Shown here one piece after another: positions 47,689 through 60,355 of a stretch of 64,000 nt of DNA. This DNA is from Sipunculus nudus. Lineage: Eukaryota > Annelida > Sipuncula > Golfingiida > Sipunculidae. The notes under the pieces were generated by a model, which saw only the letters and a list, made by a program, of their open reading frames with translations, was not told where the DNA came from and did no database searches. Numbering within the stretch: the first letter of the stretch is position 1; the number at the start of each line of letters is the position of its first letter. Made by a program: the position numbers and the translations under genes. The stretch lies in contig CM049314.1 in the NCBI GenBank assembly GCA_026874595.1, forward strand, positions 62,475,300 to 62,539,299, given 5' to 3'.

Positions 47689-47835
47689 TCCAAGTACTTT
47701 TAAAGTACTCGAGTACGAGTATTGATTTCTTTAAAAGTACTCGAGTATAAGTATGAGTACTTATGCATTTTTTTCGAGTAAGAGTACCGAGTACTCAAAA
47801 TGTACTCATGAGTACTTTAATGAGTACTTTTTTTA
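47689..47835. repeat. left subterminal AGTACTCGAGTAC array of the hAT element
   Basis: Repeated, overlapping, self-complementary AGTACTC/GAGTACT words, mirrored at the right end. Confidence 0.9.
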
Positions 47836-49581
47836 CCAAACTTGTTTAATGATGTGATTAAATTTAATATATACTCACAAAGTTTATATTTTATTAATGA
47901 AAACTCCGGACAAAATAAAAATATATACAAATTTGTGTTATGCTTAATGAAAATACTAATGCGAAATGCAAACTCTAGGGCATATAAACAAGCCATATAC
48001 AATTGAAATATATCAAAGCATTAACTTATTATAGTAGAGGGTTTGCATTGAAGTAACATCCCGTCTCGGAGGTTCTCAAAAATTATTTCTTAGCCAGGAA
48101 AAGATATAAAGTTTACTTAATGTTGTATTACGCAAATTCAAAACAGCGGTAGGAATGTTCAGAAACTACAACATAAAAAGTTATTTAAAAGTTAATATAT
48201 AAAAGTTATATTGTTAAAGGAAATCTCACTGACATTGTATAAAGCATATAACCATATGTTAACCATATGTAATCATATAATAATAACTAAATGATAACAA
48301 TAATAATAACAACCATATGATATTATATATATCAACTTATGAATAACATGTAGCCTAATGAAGATATTTAATGACCACCGGTATATGTGGAAATAGTATA
48401 AAGCAGCATACCTGACACACCATGTCATCTATCATGTGTAATAATTGAGTATTAACAACAGTTACATCAGTGGCATATCACAACAAGGAATGAGGCGATA
48501 GTAATACGTAATATTAAAAGAAGATTACAGTTTTCCAAAGTTAGTAAGAGTAATATTATCATTGATAGAAAAGAAATTAGAACTAGTAATTGTAATAGCA
48601 CCCTAACTTATAGAATAAAAGCTATTAGTAATAGAATACTAGCTATAGCTTTATAGTTATTAGTAATAGAATAATAGCTATTACTTTTCTATTACAACCC
48701 AAGGGTAACACATCTGATGAATTGATTGTTTGATTAGGTTGATAAAGCACAGCAAAAGGCAAAGTGTAGTGTGATTAGTTAATGCTGGGTGCTTTCATGG
48801 TCCATTGGGCACTGGGCAGAAGGATTTTGCTTGAGGTTAATCCCAGTTCTTTTTGTTGTTTCATTAAGTAGGCTCGGTCATTAAACATTAGCAAGCCCCT
48901 TGTGAGCTTACACAGTATGTTGGGCAAGTTATTGTCAGCTGATAGTAGAATGTGATGCTGCAGCCTATGTTGTTGTACGTACATGGTGTATGGTCTGATA
49001 GTCACAGCATTTAATGATTTAATCAGTTGACAGTCAACAGTTGCGTGTTAGTTGTGCCACAGACTGTGTACAGAGCTCACCAAAGACTGCAATTCCAACT
49101 GAAAATCTGCTAAACTTACAATCACATTTAGTTTCATATATAAATCAATTCAAGCTTGATTAGCCCACGCCTCAGAGCAAATTAGAATTTTTCTCTTAAA
49201 ATATTACTCAGTATAAGTTTGCTGATTTAATGTTGTTGAACACTATGTTGTTCTTATCCTGCTGGAAATTTAATGCTCTATACATGTTACACATAAATTG
49301 CGTGAATTTATTAATAATAAAATAGTTCAATCTATTTATATTTTATATAAAATAAAAGTAATAGTATTTGTAATAGCAGCTAAGTCATAGTAATAGTAGT
49401 TGTTATCGATGCTAAAAAGCTGTAATAGTTTTAGTTATAGTAACAGATGGATTACTTAAATATATATGATATTATATATATGTTATATATTATACATAAT
49501 ATCTTACTACAATATACTAAAATAAACTATTACTAATATAATAAATTGGGATTAAAGATTATTTAGAAATATAAAATAACC

Positions 49582-49745
49582 AAAAGTACTCATGAACTAC
49601 TCATATGAGTACCGAGTACTTTTAAAGTACTCGAGTACAAGTACGAGTACTTTTGTAATTTTCAAAAAGTACTCGAGTACGACATCTGCGTACTGAAAAA
49701 AGTCCTCATGAGTACGAGTACTGTGAGTATGAGTACTTTTGAACC
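49582..49745. repeat. right subterminal AGTACTCGAGTAC array of the hAT element
   Basis: Same words as the left array in roughly mirrored order; likely transposase binding sites or a hairpin-forming end. Confidence 0.9.
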
Positions 49746-49990
49746 CAACTCTGTACGGAACATATTTACTGATCGGAAATAAAGAGTAACCCATATTATG
49801 TTCTCCTAGTTCTTGTTAAAAGAGGAATTTATACCTTTTCAGTGTGAATGAAATTGTTCATTTTCTTGGGTGACATTTTGTAATTGATCTTACCGCATAG
49901 CTTGTCCAATGGATATATAATTAGGTAAATTGCATATATGATGAGCGAGGGATAAGATCATGACCATCATAGGTTTTCGTTTAAAAGAAA

Positions 49991-50373
49991 CCTACAGCAA
50001 ATGCATCCATTTGTCTTCACTAACCACACAATCAGTATTTTAACAAAAAAACCTGAAATGTACGTCTTACTAGAATTTGTTTTATTCTATGGCATATAAC
50101 GAAGATGTCATAGAGCCAACACCGTATTTAAGGGTCATATGTCCTCATCGAGATAAGCAATGATAGCTTACACAAAATGTAATGTTGCATCAGCTGTCAG
50201 CTTGACGAGGAGATGATTTTGCGAAAGTTTACATGTAATTATAAAGGTAACAGAGATTATAATATATTTTCTAATAAGTGTCCTAAGTTTATTTATATCT
50301 TAAATATTTCCTTTGTGCCTTGTAGATGACGACAAAATATCCTTGACGAACATTATGTTTATTCACAGTTACT
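49991..50373. other. no gene recognised
   Basis: The plus frame 50313-50651 is the shadow of the minus-strand fragment. Confidence 0.45.
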
Positions 50374-50859
50374 TTAAATTCGACTGCTGTCAGAATCACT
50401 GCCACTACTCATGTCGGAAAAAAGATTCACGTGACTCATTGCATATTTCTCCAATACTTGTATTGACCTTTTTCTTGGAGGACTTGGAGCATATGTTTCA
50501 CCTAACAGGTCATCAGCATCCTACCAAGATTTCTGCTGTGCTCTTAACTGTTCCTTTGATAGACATGGGGGCGGTTGTGTGCACTGATACCATACAGGTT
50601 CCATACCATCTTCTGCTGCATACCATCCTCCGTCCTCGGGTAAAAGGTTGACAATATTTTGTGTTACACGTTGATACCAGATGTATGCTTGGCGATCAGC
50701 AGGTTTCAAATGCTCTTTGGTGCTGCCTGGGTAAGGCAGCAATTCCAAGCTAGACTTTGTTTTCTGTTGGTCATACATGCGCATTCTTTTTTTTTCAACA
50801 AATGACTCATTTCTTTTGCCTGGATATACAATCTCCTGGACAAACTTCTTTTCAACCAA
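50374..50859 (-). pseudogene. decayed repeat-family protein fragment, probably transposon-derived
   Basis: Minus frame 50521-50859 reads KFVQEIVYPGK, LLPYPGSTKEHLKPADRQAY and LPEDGGWYAAEDGMEPVW. After a stop, another stretch to the stop at 50374-50376 reads TYAPSPPRKRSIQVLEKYA and FSDMSSGSDSDS. The GW...DG.EPVW block resembles a multicopy metazoan repeat protein whose next part is normally a Cys-rich region; that part is missing. Two frames and the missing segment indicate a relic. Family recalled by pattern only. Confidence 0.4.
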
Positions 50860-53800
50860 TTTCCCTGCTTTTTACACGATGTTTTTGACTTTCCCTTCGA
50901 TGAAAGATAACTTGCTTTGTTTCCTTTAATCTTTTTTAAGCGGTTCACCTTGCCAACGTTACGAGGATATGATGTCGTTTCACAGCAAGTAATAAATACT
51001 ATGAAAAGCTGGTAGGAGGCCACAGAACAATCTAAATAACAGGAAACAGTCTGTTACACCTGTACCAGACGATCGCGGTCTATTTTCATGAACCAATCCT
51101 CGTTCGAACTGATCAATTGTTTCATTGAGATTTCGATTTCAAGCAAACCTGATGATATTACAATGCCTTGGAGAGTGCATACTGTTCTTAGAAGTGATGT
51201 TGTCATGTATATGATGTGATGCTATTTAAAAAAAATTGACAGAATATTAATTAAATCATCTTATAAGTAAACCATTACCAGGAAACTTATTTAAACCAAT
51301 AAATCTCGTTTTAGTGATTACATTTTGGCAAAATTCTACATTATTACGCCTTCATTTTCTCGCATACAATACATATTCCATGTGACTTTATATGTGATAC
51401 CTCGTGAAAGCCATGACCATTGTTATAGTAACCATTATTACACACCTAAGAGGATGACAAAATATGAAACATGGTTAGCCGCAATCACCTTTATCTTCTT
51501 GGTTTATCTTCCAGTACAACTTGACTTCGTACTATAGGAACGGAGTTTTCTCAGGAAAAGTAAATATATTGACCAAGAGTTGACGCTGTACTCACTAAAC
51601 ATCAAAGTATTGCACGAATATGTATATTTTTACGGTAGAAGTAGAGACCATTTTTATAATAGAATAAAATTGATTTTGAAAATATTGGGTAGAAAAGGGT
51701 GATTAATAATGGTAAAATAGAAAGACTCCTTTCATACATAATTTCTGACTTTAAATTTATTACACGTACCTGTAGAAACTCTCCGCATTAACTCCGACCC
51801 TACATAATAGATCACTTGAGTATTCCAATTGTAAATATTGTAAATATGAGGCTTGTAAACAGAAAGGCTGCCTTGTTAAGATTATCTTTATAAAGACAGT
51901 TAAGGACTAATAAACTAAAAGGGAAACCTGATACATTACCAATAGAAACTCTTAGTTATTTCGCACATGGTGTCTACATGCGATGTTTTAGTAAATTAAG
52001 ATATGAAACTTGGGAGTCAATGTGCTTGGTTTGAAGTATATGAAGTTTAAACTGATTTTATGATATTTTAAATTAGAGTGAATCAAAAGTAAACCAAAAG
52101 AATTAAATATTTATCTGGTTTAAAACACAAACATGTGCTTGTCAACAGATTAAATTTTAAAATGTAATAAAATAAAATGAAATTTTAGAGAATACTTGTT
52201 AACTAATATCCTGATAGGTAGCGCTGGCATTTGTGAGGCTTGTAGCCAATCCACATAAGAAAAGATATGACAAGATAAGCCTATATTCATCATGGAAGGC
52301 ATGAAATTCAGTTCGCTAGTATTTATATCATATGTATAGACACCTACAGGTATTGTACATGAATCAAGTGCAGACATTATGGCACATCAGACAGTACGAT
52401 AGCAATTCACTGGCATTATATTAAGTATATCACAAACATTATAGCACTCCACAGGTATTATACATACACAAAAGTGAGCTGATCTTTACTACTTCAAATA
52501 TATACAATTCCTAAAGCACTTACATCAGAGTGCTTTCTGTACCATTTCACAATCTAATACTTAGGTTTGCCTGTATCTTGCCGTTGGGCAATGTTCAGCT
52601 ATGTTCAGGGTATCATATGAATAAGATAGAAGCAATAGAGTTCATTCAGCAGTTTTAAATTCTTGAGACCCAACGTCATCCCTGCACGAACAGTTCTTCA
52701 TAGTTTTTAATGCTGTATTGCAATTTCCGACCCAGCTTGTAATGCAGAATATCTGACTGGTAGCCTTTCCACTGCTGGTGTTGTATGTGTGTTACTTTTG
52801 CTAGGATTGAAGATCGGCTCTTTTCGAATGGAAAAAATATAATGGATATTAAACAAATTCATACCACATTCATACATTATAGTGAGGGGAAGTTATCTGA
52901 TGGTAAACATTGAAACTACTATTGTACCCGGCTTCTGAACAGGGCCGGCGTCAAATTAAGGCTGGGTTTCATTTATTTTGTATAAACATTGTTTTGTCCC
53001 GGACAATAAATTAGGCAGGCCACTATTTAAGGCCCGGCGCCTGATCAAACAATTTTGGGTAGGTGACTTTGACCTATGATGTTAAACGTTGTGCTCTGCA
53101 TTCCATCTCTAGCCAAATATCCCCATCTGCCAATGTCATAAATGAATGAAGCGACTGAAATAATAAGGGCCTGCTTTATTAACATTCAACCTGAAAATAT
53201 GACCAACATCACTCTATTATAAGAAATGAAACTTTAATTGGAAATCTCGCCATCATATCCGAGAATATATATGAAAACACAAACTCTATAATATATATCG
53301 CATTAATATAATGATCACTCCCATCATAAATATCTATTAATAAATCACATAACCATACTGATTCTGTTTATGCAAGATCGTGTCTGCTAATTAGCCCCTA
53401 TTGCCTAATTTTACTTGATTAAAATTGATTGATCGAAGTTTCTGTCATTAGGATTAAAATTTTATTCAAAGTGTGCGAAAGCCCATTCCATATATTCACA
53501 AGTAAAAAGGTCGACTAAAATTGATACATTTCCACCAGAGACACCTAGAGACACATAAAGTATATAGTACAAAACAATAACATTTTATGGCTAGTAATAT
53601 AATATAAATACCCAGTTCATGTATGAATAGTGCACACAAAAGCGTCCCTACCGGCCTTGCTAGTAAAGCTTTTTGACGAAGATATTACCCATGTGTCTTT
53701 ATTTGATCATCTGTGTTCAATTTATTTGACAGATTGACTGAAATAAAATAAAATAAGAGAAAACTATTGTATAGTTATAATGTTCAGTACCGCTAATTAA

Positions 53801-54339
53801 CGGGACAACATCGTCATCTAATTAGCTTCGGATTTAATCTAGGTATGAATCAACAAAACTATGAAACTTAAAAATTAGTTTTTTTTTTTATTTTCCTTTG
53901 ACATGACTCGAAATCTTGTGTATCGTGAAACAAGACTACATATCCCGTACTGTACAGGTCTTAGACTTGAAAGAACCACACACTGATTAAATAAGCATTT
54001 TTAATATTCGGTCTTCCATTTCATAGGTTTTATTCCAACCTTCATATTACATACAATCATAAGATGGATATATAACATACAAACAACTTGTAAATTTACA
54101 GGACGAAGAATCAGAAAATAAGACATCATACCTTTTCCTGCATATACAAGTACAATTTCTTAATTTATGTATTTTGTGTTGTTGATATAGATAGTCATAA
54201 AATACAGTATCGCTGTACAATGGACAGATTAACGAATTTGAAAAAAAAAAGAAAAAAATAAAAAGTGTATATGAACTATTCTTAAAACTTTCTTTATGGT
54301 TTCCTTTTAAGGAACCTTCCTTTTAAGGACCCTTTTCGT
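50860..54339. other. no gene recognised
   Basis: Long AT-rich stretch. A possible small hAT-like MITE at 52941-53043 is discussed under rejected items. Frames at 51325-51537 and 52150-52377 have no known motif. Confidence 0.5.
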
Positions 54340-54476
54340 GGTAGAGATGCGACAATATTTCTTTTTTTTTGTTTACAAAAAGAACAAAGCATACTTTTTT
54401 TCTTAGCAATTCTAAATAGAAATGGATTTATTGCAATACATGTGTGCATCGATTTAAAATGAAAAATTCTTAGTGT
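54340..54476 (-). mobile_element. LINE zinc-knuckle (zf-RVT) remnant
   Basis: The minus frame reads TLRIFHFKSMHTCIAINPFL then MLCSFCKQKK. This lines up with the LINE at 57326-57769 (LRYFQYKIVHRILALNPFL, ELCTFCNSKK). Only this short block is recognisable. Confidence 0.5.
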
Positions 54477-55304
54477 TCTGCAAAAGGTTGTTTTCTTTTT
54501 TGAAAGAATCAACTTTTCGAATTTTCACAGTCAGATCACATGTCTCTGTTCATTTGTTTATCATCTAAGTCGGTTTAGTATAAATATTAAGTATAAGTTC
54601 ATTGTAAATAGCGTATGTAACTCTCTTCTTTTCCATTATTTTATCCACCTTTGTATTTGCAGCAGGATCACTTAGTTTTATTTCTTCCCTCAAAATAAAT
54701 GGAAACGTATTTACTTTTAATGCTAACCTTAGTCGTATTTAACACCTTATCATCAGATAAATACACATTTTTCTTTAGTTGTTGTGATAAAATTTACAGA
54801 TTTTTGTAATACCAGCATTTTGAATTCCTTATAATATACTATATTTTTGTGAATATTAGTATGTAAATTGAAGAATAATATTTATGACAAAATATCAGCA
54901 CATATATTTATTTGATCAAAGTTATATTTGCACCATTTTAATAACACTTAATTCTAAAAAGGGGTCACCTGGTTTGTTTAGTATTTTGTATGTGATTATA
55001 AATTACAATTAAATATTAGTTTTGTCACGTAAAATGCTGGTTTGCATTATTCCTTCATCCTCCCTTTAGGTTCTATGATAATATTACCCCAAATAAATGT
55101 GTATAGTAATGATTCGACTTCTTAAATGTCTTTTGCTGTTAAGTGGGTAAATCTTGAAGAACATATATTAATAGCAACAAAACATGAGTTTTTTTATAGC
55201 AGTCTTTCTAAATAGAGACATGGTTCTCATGGACAATATATTAAGTTATTTAAATGTTTCTTAGTATTTCTTTAAAATTGATCTCTTTCAGTTTCTTCAA
55301 GTCT

Positions 55305-55306
<2 letters not shown>
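54477..55306. other. no gene recognised
   Basis: AT-rich, nothing assigned. Confidence 0.5.

Positions 55307-55358
<52 letters not shown>
55307..55358. repeat. (AT)n microsatellite at a duplication boundary
   Basis: Duplicated block C begins within about 15 bases of its right end. Confidence 0.96.
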
Positions 55359-55361
<3 letters not shown>

Positions 55362-56248
55362 ATAAAGGTTAGAATGGAGTACAATATCCAAGAAACAGAG
55401 TTCGACAAATTGAACACTGTACTGTGTCAAGTTTTATAGGTATAAGAGGAAACTGTTCCATTTATTAAAGCAAATTTGCGATCGCCCTTATGCAAATTTC
55501 TTTTCTGTTAACTAATTAGTTATGATAATTACTGTTATGAAATCTAAGCATAAACTCTGCTGAGTTTTTTGAAGGGTCAAATAATTTCCTCTGTCAATAT
55601 ATATTTAATATTTATAGCAGAAACACGTGACTAGTGGTATCGGGCTTTGTATGCTTAAGACAAAAATTTACATATATTTTTCACAATATTGATCATTTAT
55701 GTCATTATGATCAGGGATACACGAGTCGAAGACAGGCGCTACATGAACTCGTTCAATATATATATACTTCTGTATTTACCTCTTTGGCTTCATTATTTCT
55801 TTTATAGATTTAGTTTATAGATAATTCATTTATACGTTTTACTTTGTGTAGGAAAAATACTAGACTGATATCATACCTGCAAAACTGTTTTATCTCGATA
55901 CATGTACTATAAACATTTTTTTTTGTTAATTTGACCGAATGTCCAACAACGCATTCACACGATTATACACTTCTCTAAGGTATATCGGACCTAGCAAATG
56001 TTTGAAAAGTAGTTTTATATTAAAACGATATTATCAGAAATATCAACACAAAAATTAATAACATTTAACATTATCATGAGGGTTAGATCCGGCATCACTT
56101 AACAAGCTTAAATATCACTACAAAATGCTACTACATCCAACCAACTGCTACGTCGACTTGGTCTGCACTAACCTGCAAAACAAACAGTGACCAATAGACG
56201 TAAGGCTGCAGGGATAAGACGATATACATTATGAGCAATTGAACCTCC
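55359..56248. repeat. duplicated block C, first part
   Basis: Matches 35968-36990 throughout, for example gaatggagtacaatat, tttataggtataag, atcagggatacacgag-cgaagacaggcgctacatgaactcgttcaa. Similarity ends at GGAGG (minus), 56244-56248. Confidence 0.88.
56131..56172 (-). CDS. probable last exon of the helical-protein gene, copy C
   Basis: Acceptor-like ...TGTTTTGCAG, then VSADQVDVAVGWM and a TAG stop (56131-56133). Conserved with copy A (36877-36921). Joining to the main exon would require an intron of about 5 kb; the donor is not identified. Confidence 0.35.
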   Translation of the reverse strand, partial: VSADQVDVAVGWM

Positions 56249-56807
56249 TTATGATACAACTTCCCCACTGGTAAGAATGGATTTTATAATTGCCAAGTAC
56301 TTGAAATTTATTTCACAAACGCCCAAACAATACATCAATTTGGAATAGAAATACAATTACAGCTTAGTTTAACATATTAGAAATCATGAAAAGTAAATAA
56401 ATATTACTTTTGTTAATAGGTGATTCAAGTACATTTACAGGGTGTCCTAACTGAAAATTTATCTAAGAGGTGGTGCCTCTAACATCTATTGCTATCAAAT
56501 ATAATAGCAGAGTTCTAGTAGCAGCAGTTCGTCATCAAACTTTCAATAACAGAAATAAAAACGACATCTGCACACGAGTTTGAATGATTGCTGACACGAT
56601 GTCTAATGCTTTGAATATTTAACTCATACGTGACAGCCAACAAAATGTCTCCTAATAACGGACTAATTCCGTCAAATCTCTCATAATCTATCAATATATT
56701 GAAGCGATCTCCACAAGGAATATTTGGAGGAGAATCACTATTGCAAAAGACGTGTAAATTTAAATTTATAATTGAATGACACATATGTATATATTAATGT
56801 ATACTTT

Positions 56808-56809
<2 letters not shown>
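56249..56809. other. intron or intergenic, no gene recognised
   Basis: An 89-codon minus frame at 56515-56784 has no known motif. This sequence is absent from duplicated copy A. Confidence 0.45.

Positions 56810-56848
<39 letters not shown>
56810..56848. repeat. (AT)n microsatellite
   Basis: Pure run; a shorter one lies near 56889-56901. Confidence 0.95.
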
Positions 56849-56850
<2 letters not shown>

Positions 56851-57214
56851 TCCTAAATAGGTTCCAGTGCTTGCAGTATAGTGCAAGTATATATATATAT
56901 AACATTGATAGAAGACAATCGTTCTCATTTTCAAAAAGGTCAGGACTTATAAATAGCTTAAATTGATAGGTAATGTGGCTTCGTACATAAACCAAATAGT
57001 TAATTATTGTTATATCGGTAACCAACTAAAATATTTACAATTTTCAATTTTCAAACTTGATTTACAAAAACGGATATCACAAAGTCCACAAAAGCCTTGA
57101 GACGCTTTTGGATGATTTTACCGAATACAAGTATATTCTTTGGAATCACTGTGACAAGAGACATAATTATCATTAGAAATTGAGGAAGTAATTTTTCAAG
57201 TTAAGCCTCGTTCT
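56849..57214. other. no gene recognised
   Basis: AT-rich, nothing assigned. Confidence 0.5.
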
Positions 57215-58128
57215 AACTATAATGGGGGATTTTAATATGGCACAGAGATTTAGGAGAGTGCACAAGAGATGAAATACATGAAGCTTTTCAGAATATTGAT
57301 AACATAACAATTTCTACAAAACTAAGGTATTTTTCAATACAAAATTGTGCATCGTATTCTTGCATTAAACCCATTCTTGACTAAAGCCGGTATTACAGAG
57401 AGTGAACTATGTACTTTTTGTAACAGTAAGAAAGAAACCATCACACATATATTTTATGAATGTGATTATACCAAGGAACTTTGGAAAAAAATATATGACT
57501 GGCTTACAACCTTTGGTATTCCAAACATTTTCTCAATTAAAATAATAATTCTGAATGTAAGCTTAAATAGATTACTGGACAAAATTATACTCTTTGTAAA
57601 ATATTACATATATGTGAAAAAGTGTAAAAGAGAGGTGTTGTCATTTAATGGTGCAAGAAATTTCATAAAATATTACTATGACATTGAAAAAAAGGTGGCA
57701 CTTTCCAGAGGGAAACTTAAATATCATGAAAATCTCTGGAAACCAATTACCAACTTAAACCATGCTTAATATCGACAGGGGGGAGGTGAAGTGTTTATTA
57801 GATTCATTTAAATATATTAATCAATTAAATAAATGGAATAAATATACTATATAAATTCTACTCAAGTTATTATAATAGGAAGAGGCTTACAAAGAAATAA
57901 AACAGTTAATTTTAATTTAAAAAAATGCGCATGAGATACACCTGCTTTGTCTTGTTTTGTTTCGGTGTATGTAGGTTCCTTTGGTTCTTATGTATGTCAG
58001 TTGTATGTTTTTTTTGGGTTTTTTTTTGTTGTTGTTTTTGTATGTATATGGATCGCGTATTGTTATATATTGTTGAAATTGTAAATTGATATTCGTCGTT
58101 GTACATGTACTTCATTTGATTAATAAAG

Positions 58129-58163
<35 letters not shown>

Positions 58164-58175
58164 ATAATGGGGGAT
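57215..58175 (+). mobile_element. 5'-truncated LINE with poly(A) tail and target-site duplication
   Basis: ACTATAATGGGGGAT flanks the insert at 57216-57230 and 58161-58175 (15 bp, perfect). The insert ends in about 29 A residues (58132-58160). This is the product of target-primed reverse transcription. Only the 3' 930 bases of the LINE are present. Confidence 0.92.
57326..57769 (+). pseudogene. LINE ORF2 C-terminus with zf-RVT zinc knuckle
   Basis: Open from about 57347 to 57769. It contains VHRILALNPFLTKAG, then the C-x2-C...H-x4-C knuckle CTFCNSKKETITHIFYEC and LWKKIYDWL, typical of the region after the RT in L1/Tx1-like LINEs. A short piece upstream is in another frame, and the catalytic RT is absent, so it cannot act alone. 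About 360 bases of 3' untranslated sequence follow. Confidence 0.8.
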
Positions 58176-58355
58176 ACTCGATATGACGGAGCTGCTCCAA
58201 ACATTAAAGCCATTTAAAACGTTGAAATCAATAAACCTTTTGTATATATATTCTTGAACTTAGATAATTGTTGGAATGACTCTCAATCTATTATTCAGAA
58301 AATAAAGGGTTAAGCTTAGCCTTTCAAGATGCTAGGTTCAAGGCTGTTGATAGGT

Positions 58356-58499
58356 TCACTGTAACAAAACACACAACATGTACGCCCCTGCTTTTTGCTA
58401 AATGATCTAATCACCATCTTCGCCCTTTCACTGTAACAAAACATACAACATGTACGCCCCTGCTTTTTGCCAAATGATCTTATCACCATCTTCGCCCTC
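58356..58499. repeat. 72-bp tandem duplication
   Basis: The block starting tcactgtaacaaaaca at 58356 repeats at 58428, differing at only a few positions. Confidence 0.92.
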
Positions 58500-59816
58500 C
58501 CACCATGGTTTTAAATCTTGTCTAATGCAACTTATCCCCAATACTTTATTTGTCTTCTCTCCAGGTCTTCGCGGACAAAAACACCTTTTCCTGCGTCCTT
58601 CACATCTCTCGATCCGTGGATAATCTGTCGTGTCAATTCCTTGTTTGAAATTGAACTTGAAGAATATTCCATTTTGCTGAGAAAGAACACAGATGCGCAT
58701 TTATAACCTTTTTCCCTTAAGGACTACTGTGTACTGCCCAAAGAACGAATGGCCTCTGCAGGGGTTCTTGGTGCCGTCAAACACAATGCAATACAAGAAA
58801 AGCCAGTCGTATTTTTGGTACCTGGAGATCTCGGACCTTTTACATCTCGGCCCACACGAAGTCGGACCACTTCAAATCGGACCATCACGATCTCGGACCA
58901 CCCGGTCGACGATCTCGGACCACTTTGTATCTGGCCACTACGATCTCGGACCACTTTGTGATCGGGCAACTACGATCTCGGACCAAAGTAATATTCATGT
59001 ACTGCCTGCCTAAACTGTTATGAAATTACCAATGTATTGTTTATAATACACAATATTATTTCTTCTACGCGCGATTCAGATATTAAAAATTCCATTTGGA
59101 CAAGTTAGGCCTAAACGACATAGTTCAGTATGTATATCCAATCAGAACACATTTGACACACGCACACGCACACACTCTTATACTTAATTTATAATAGTTT
59201 GTGTGAAACGCATGACACAATATTCTAACTAAAAGAGAAATGACAAACTTATTAGACTTTAATATATACAATATAAAAAGAGGTATGAAAACCGAAATAT
59301 GAAATTTGTGATAAACCAAAAATGTACAAATGAACATGTGTGAATCAAAGAATCAGAACTGGTGTATTGCTGTTACATATCGTGAATTCAACTACTGAAC
59401 TAGATAATATTAACGAGTGAATACAGTTGTCGTTTAGATGTATAGGCCTACATAAAACAGAAATTCAAAGGTGGGAATTGACACCATATTTAAACTCAAA
59501 GAGCTGACGTTTATAAGAATTTCGTATATATACAATATAAAAACGAGATACGAAAACCGAAAAACCATCAAACGAACAAAAAAAATCACACTCATCGTAT
59601 TTTACAGAGTGAAAACAGTAGAAGTTTAGATATATACATCTAACAAAAAAGTTATTTATCAACTAAAGAGTTACAATAAACTTATTTATACCAGATTTTT
59701 CTTGTACAACATTTTAAAGCCTTTACTAAACAATTCTTATTCAGATTGGAAAGGCAGCACAGTTCTATACACCAATCAGTTATCTCTATATATCAAAACT
59801 ATCCATGCCATCACAG

Positions 59817-60071
59817 TTAGCATACATCCTGTGTCATTAATGTTGTCAAATAGTCGTAAGCTGGGGCTGATAGAGGCGGCTTAATTGCTCTCCTCAAGAA
59901 CTTTGAAGTTGAGATATCCCCCGCTTCGTACGTACTCAAAAGTTCCACTATTCTTGTCTCAGACTTCCTGTACTTGAACTTTTGGTAGGTCTTTACTTTG
60001 TTGGATGATAATAACTTAACCTGCAGTGGCTGGAGTTTCGCCTCATCATGAAGTTTCGGGATCAGGAGGTA
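59817..60071 (-). CDS. unrecognised exon-like open frame
   Basis: 85 codons on the minus strand, after an acceptor-like ...AATCTCAG, reading YLLIPKLHDEAKLQPLQ, YRKSETRIVELLSTYEAG and YDYLTTLMTQDVC, then TAA. Composition looks protein-like (charged, few low-complexity runs). Lying inside the foldback-like element, it could be a captured or transposon exon. Not recognised. Confidence 0.3.
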   Translation of the reverse strand, partial: YLLIPKLHDEAKLQPLQVKLLSSNKVKTYQKFKYRKSETRIVELLSTYEAGDISTSKFLRRAIKPPLSAPAYDYLTTLMTQDVC

Positions 60072-60305
60072 CTGAGATTCTTGACATCGAGCAGTTCAGG
60101 TTAGGGTACCCACACATAAACAGACTGTGTACACTATAACTAGATCAAAGCTCTTTGACTTTGATCTTGATGAGTTTGCAAGAAGCTCAGTGCTGGCTTT
60201 ATCAATTAAAGGAACGAAGGGATATCAAAAGAAATTGAAAGCTTCGTGTTTGGCTTTGATCATTTCCATTCTTTAGTAATCAATAAGTGAAAGATGATAT
60301 TCATG

Positions 60306-60309
<4 letters not shown>

Positions 60310-60355
<46 letters not shown>

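Larger units (their letters stand above)
47679..49753. mobile_element. hAT-family non-autonomous transposon
   Basis: Ends are CAGACTTGGGT at the left and the complement of CAGAGTTGGGT at the right. An 8-bp target duplication flanks it: TACCGAAC (47671-47678) and TACGGAAC (49754-49761), 7 of 8 identical. The 8-bp length and CAG ends indicate hAT. No transposase is recognisable; a 76-codon minus frame at 48775-49005 is unassigned. Confidence 0.83.
46940..49990. repeat. diverged satellite-like units, split by a hAT element
   Basis: The phrase agctaatttgcatat-t-atgag-gac recurs near 46978, 47490 and 49917, with shared flanking phrases (accttttagtgtgaat-aaattg near 47395 and 49835). Intervals are about 512 and, after removing the hAT insertion, about 344 bases. 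Confidence 0.6.

Noticed and set aside
52941-53043. Small hAT-like MITE with CAGGGCCGG ends
   Set aside because: Only the outer 9-10 bases resemble inverted repeats, and no target duplication is visible, so it is suggestive only.
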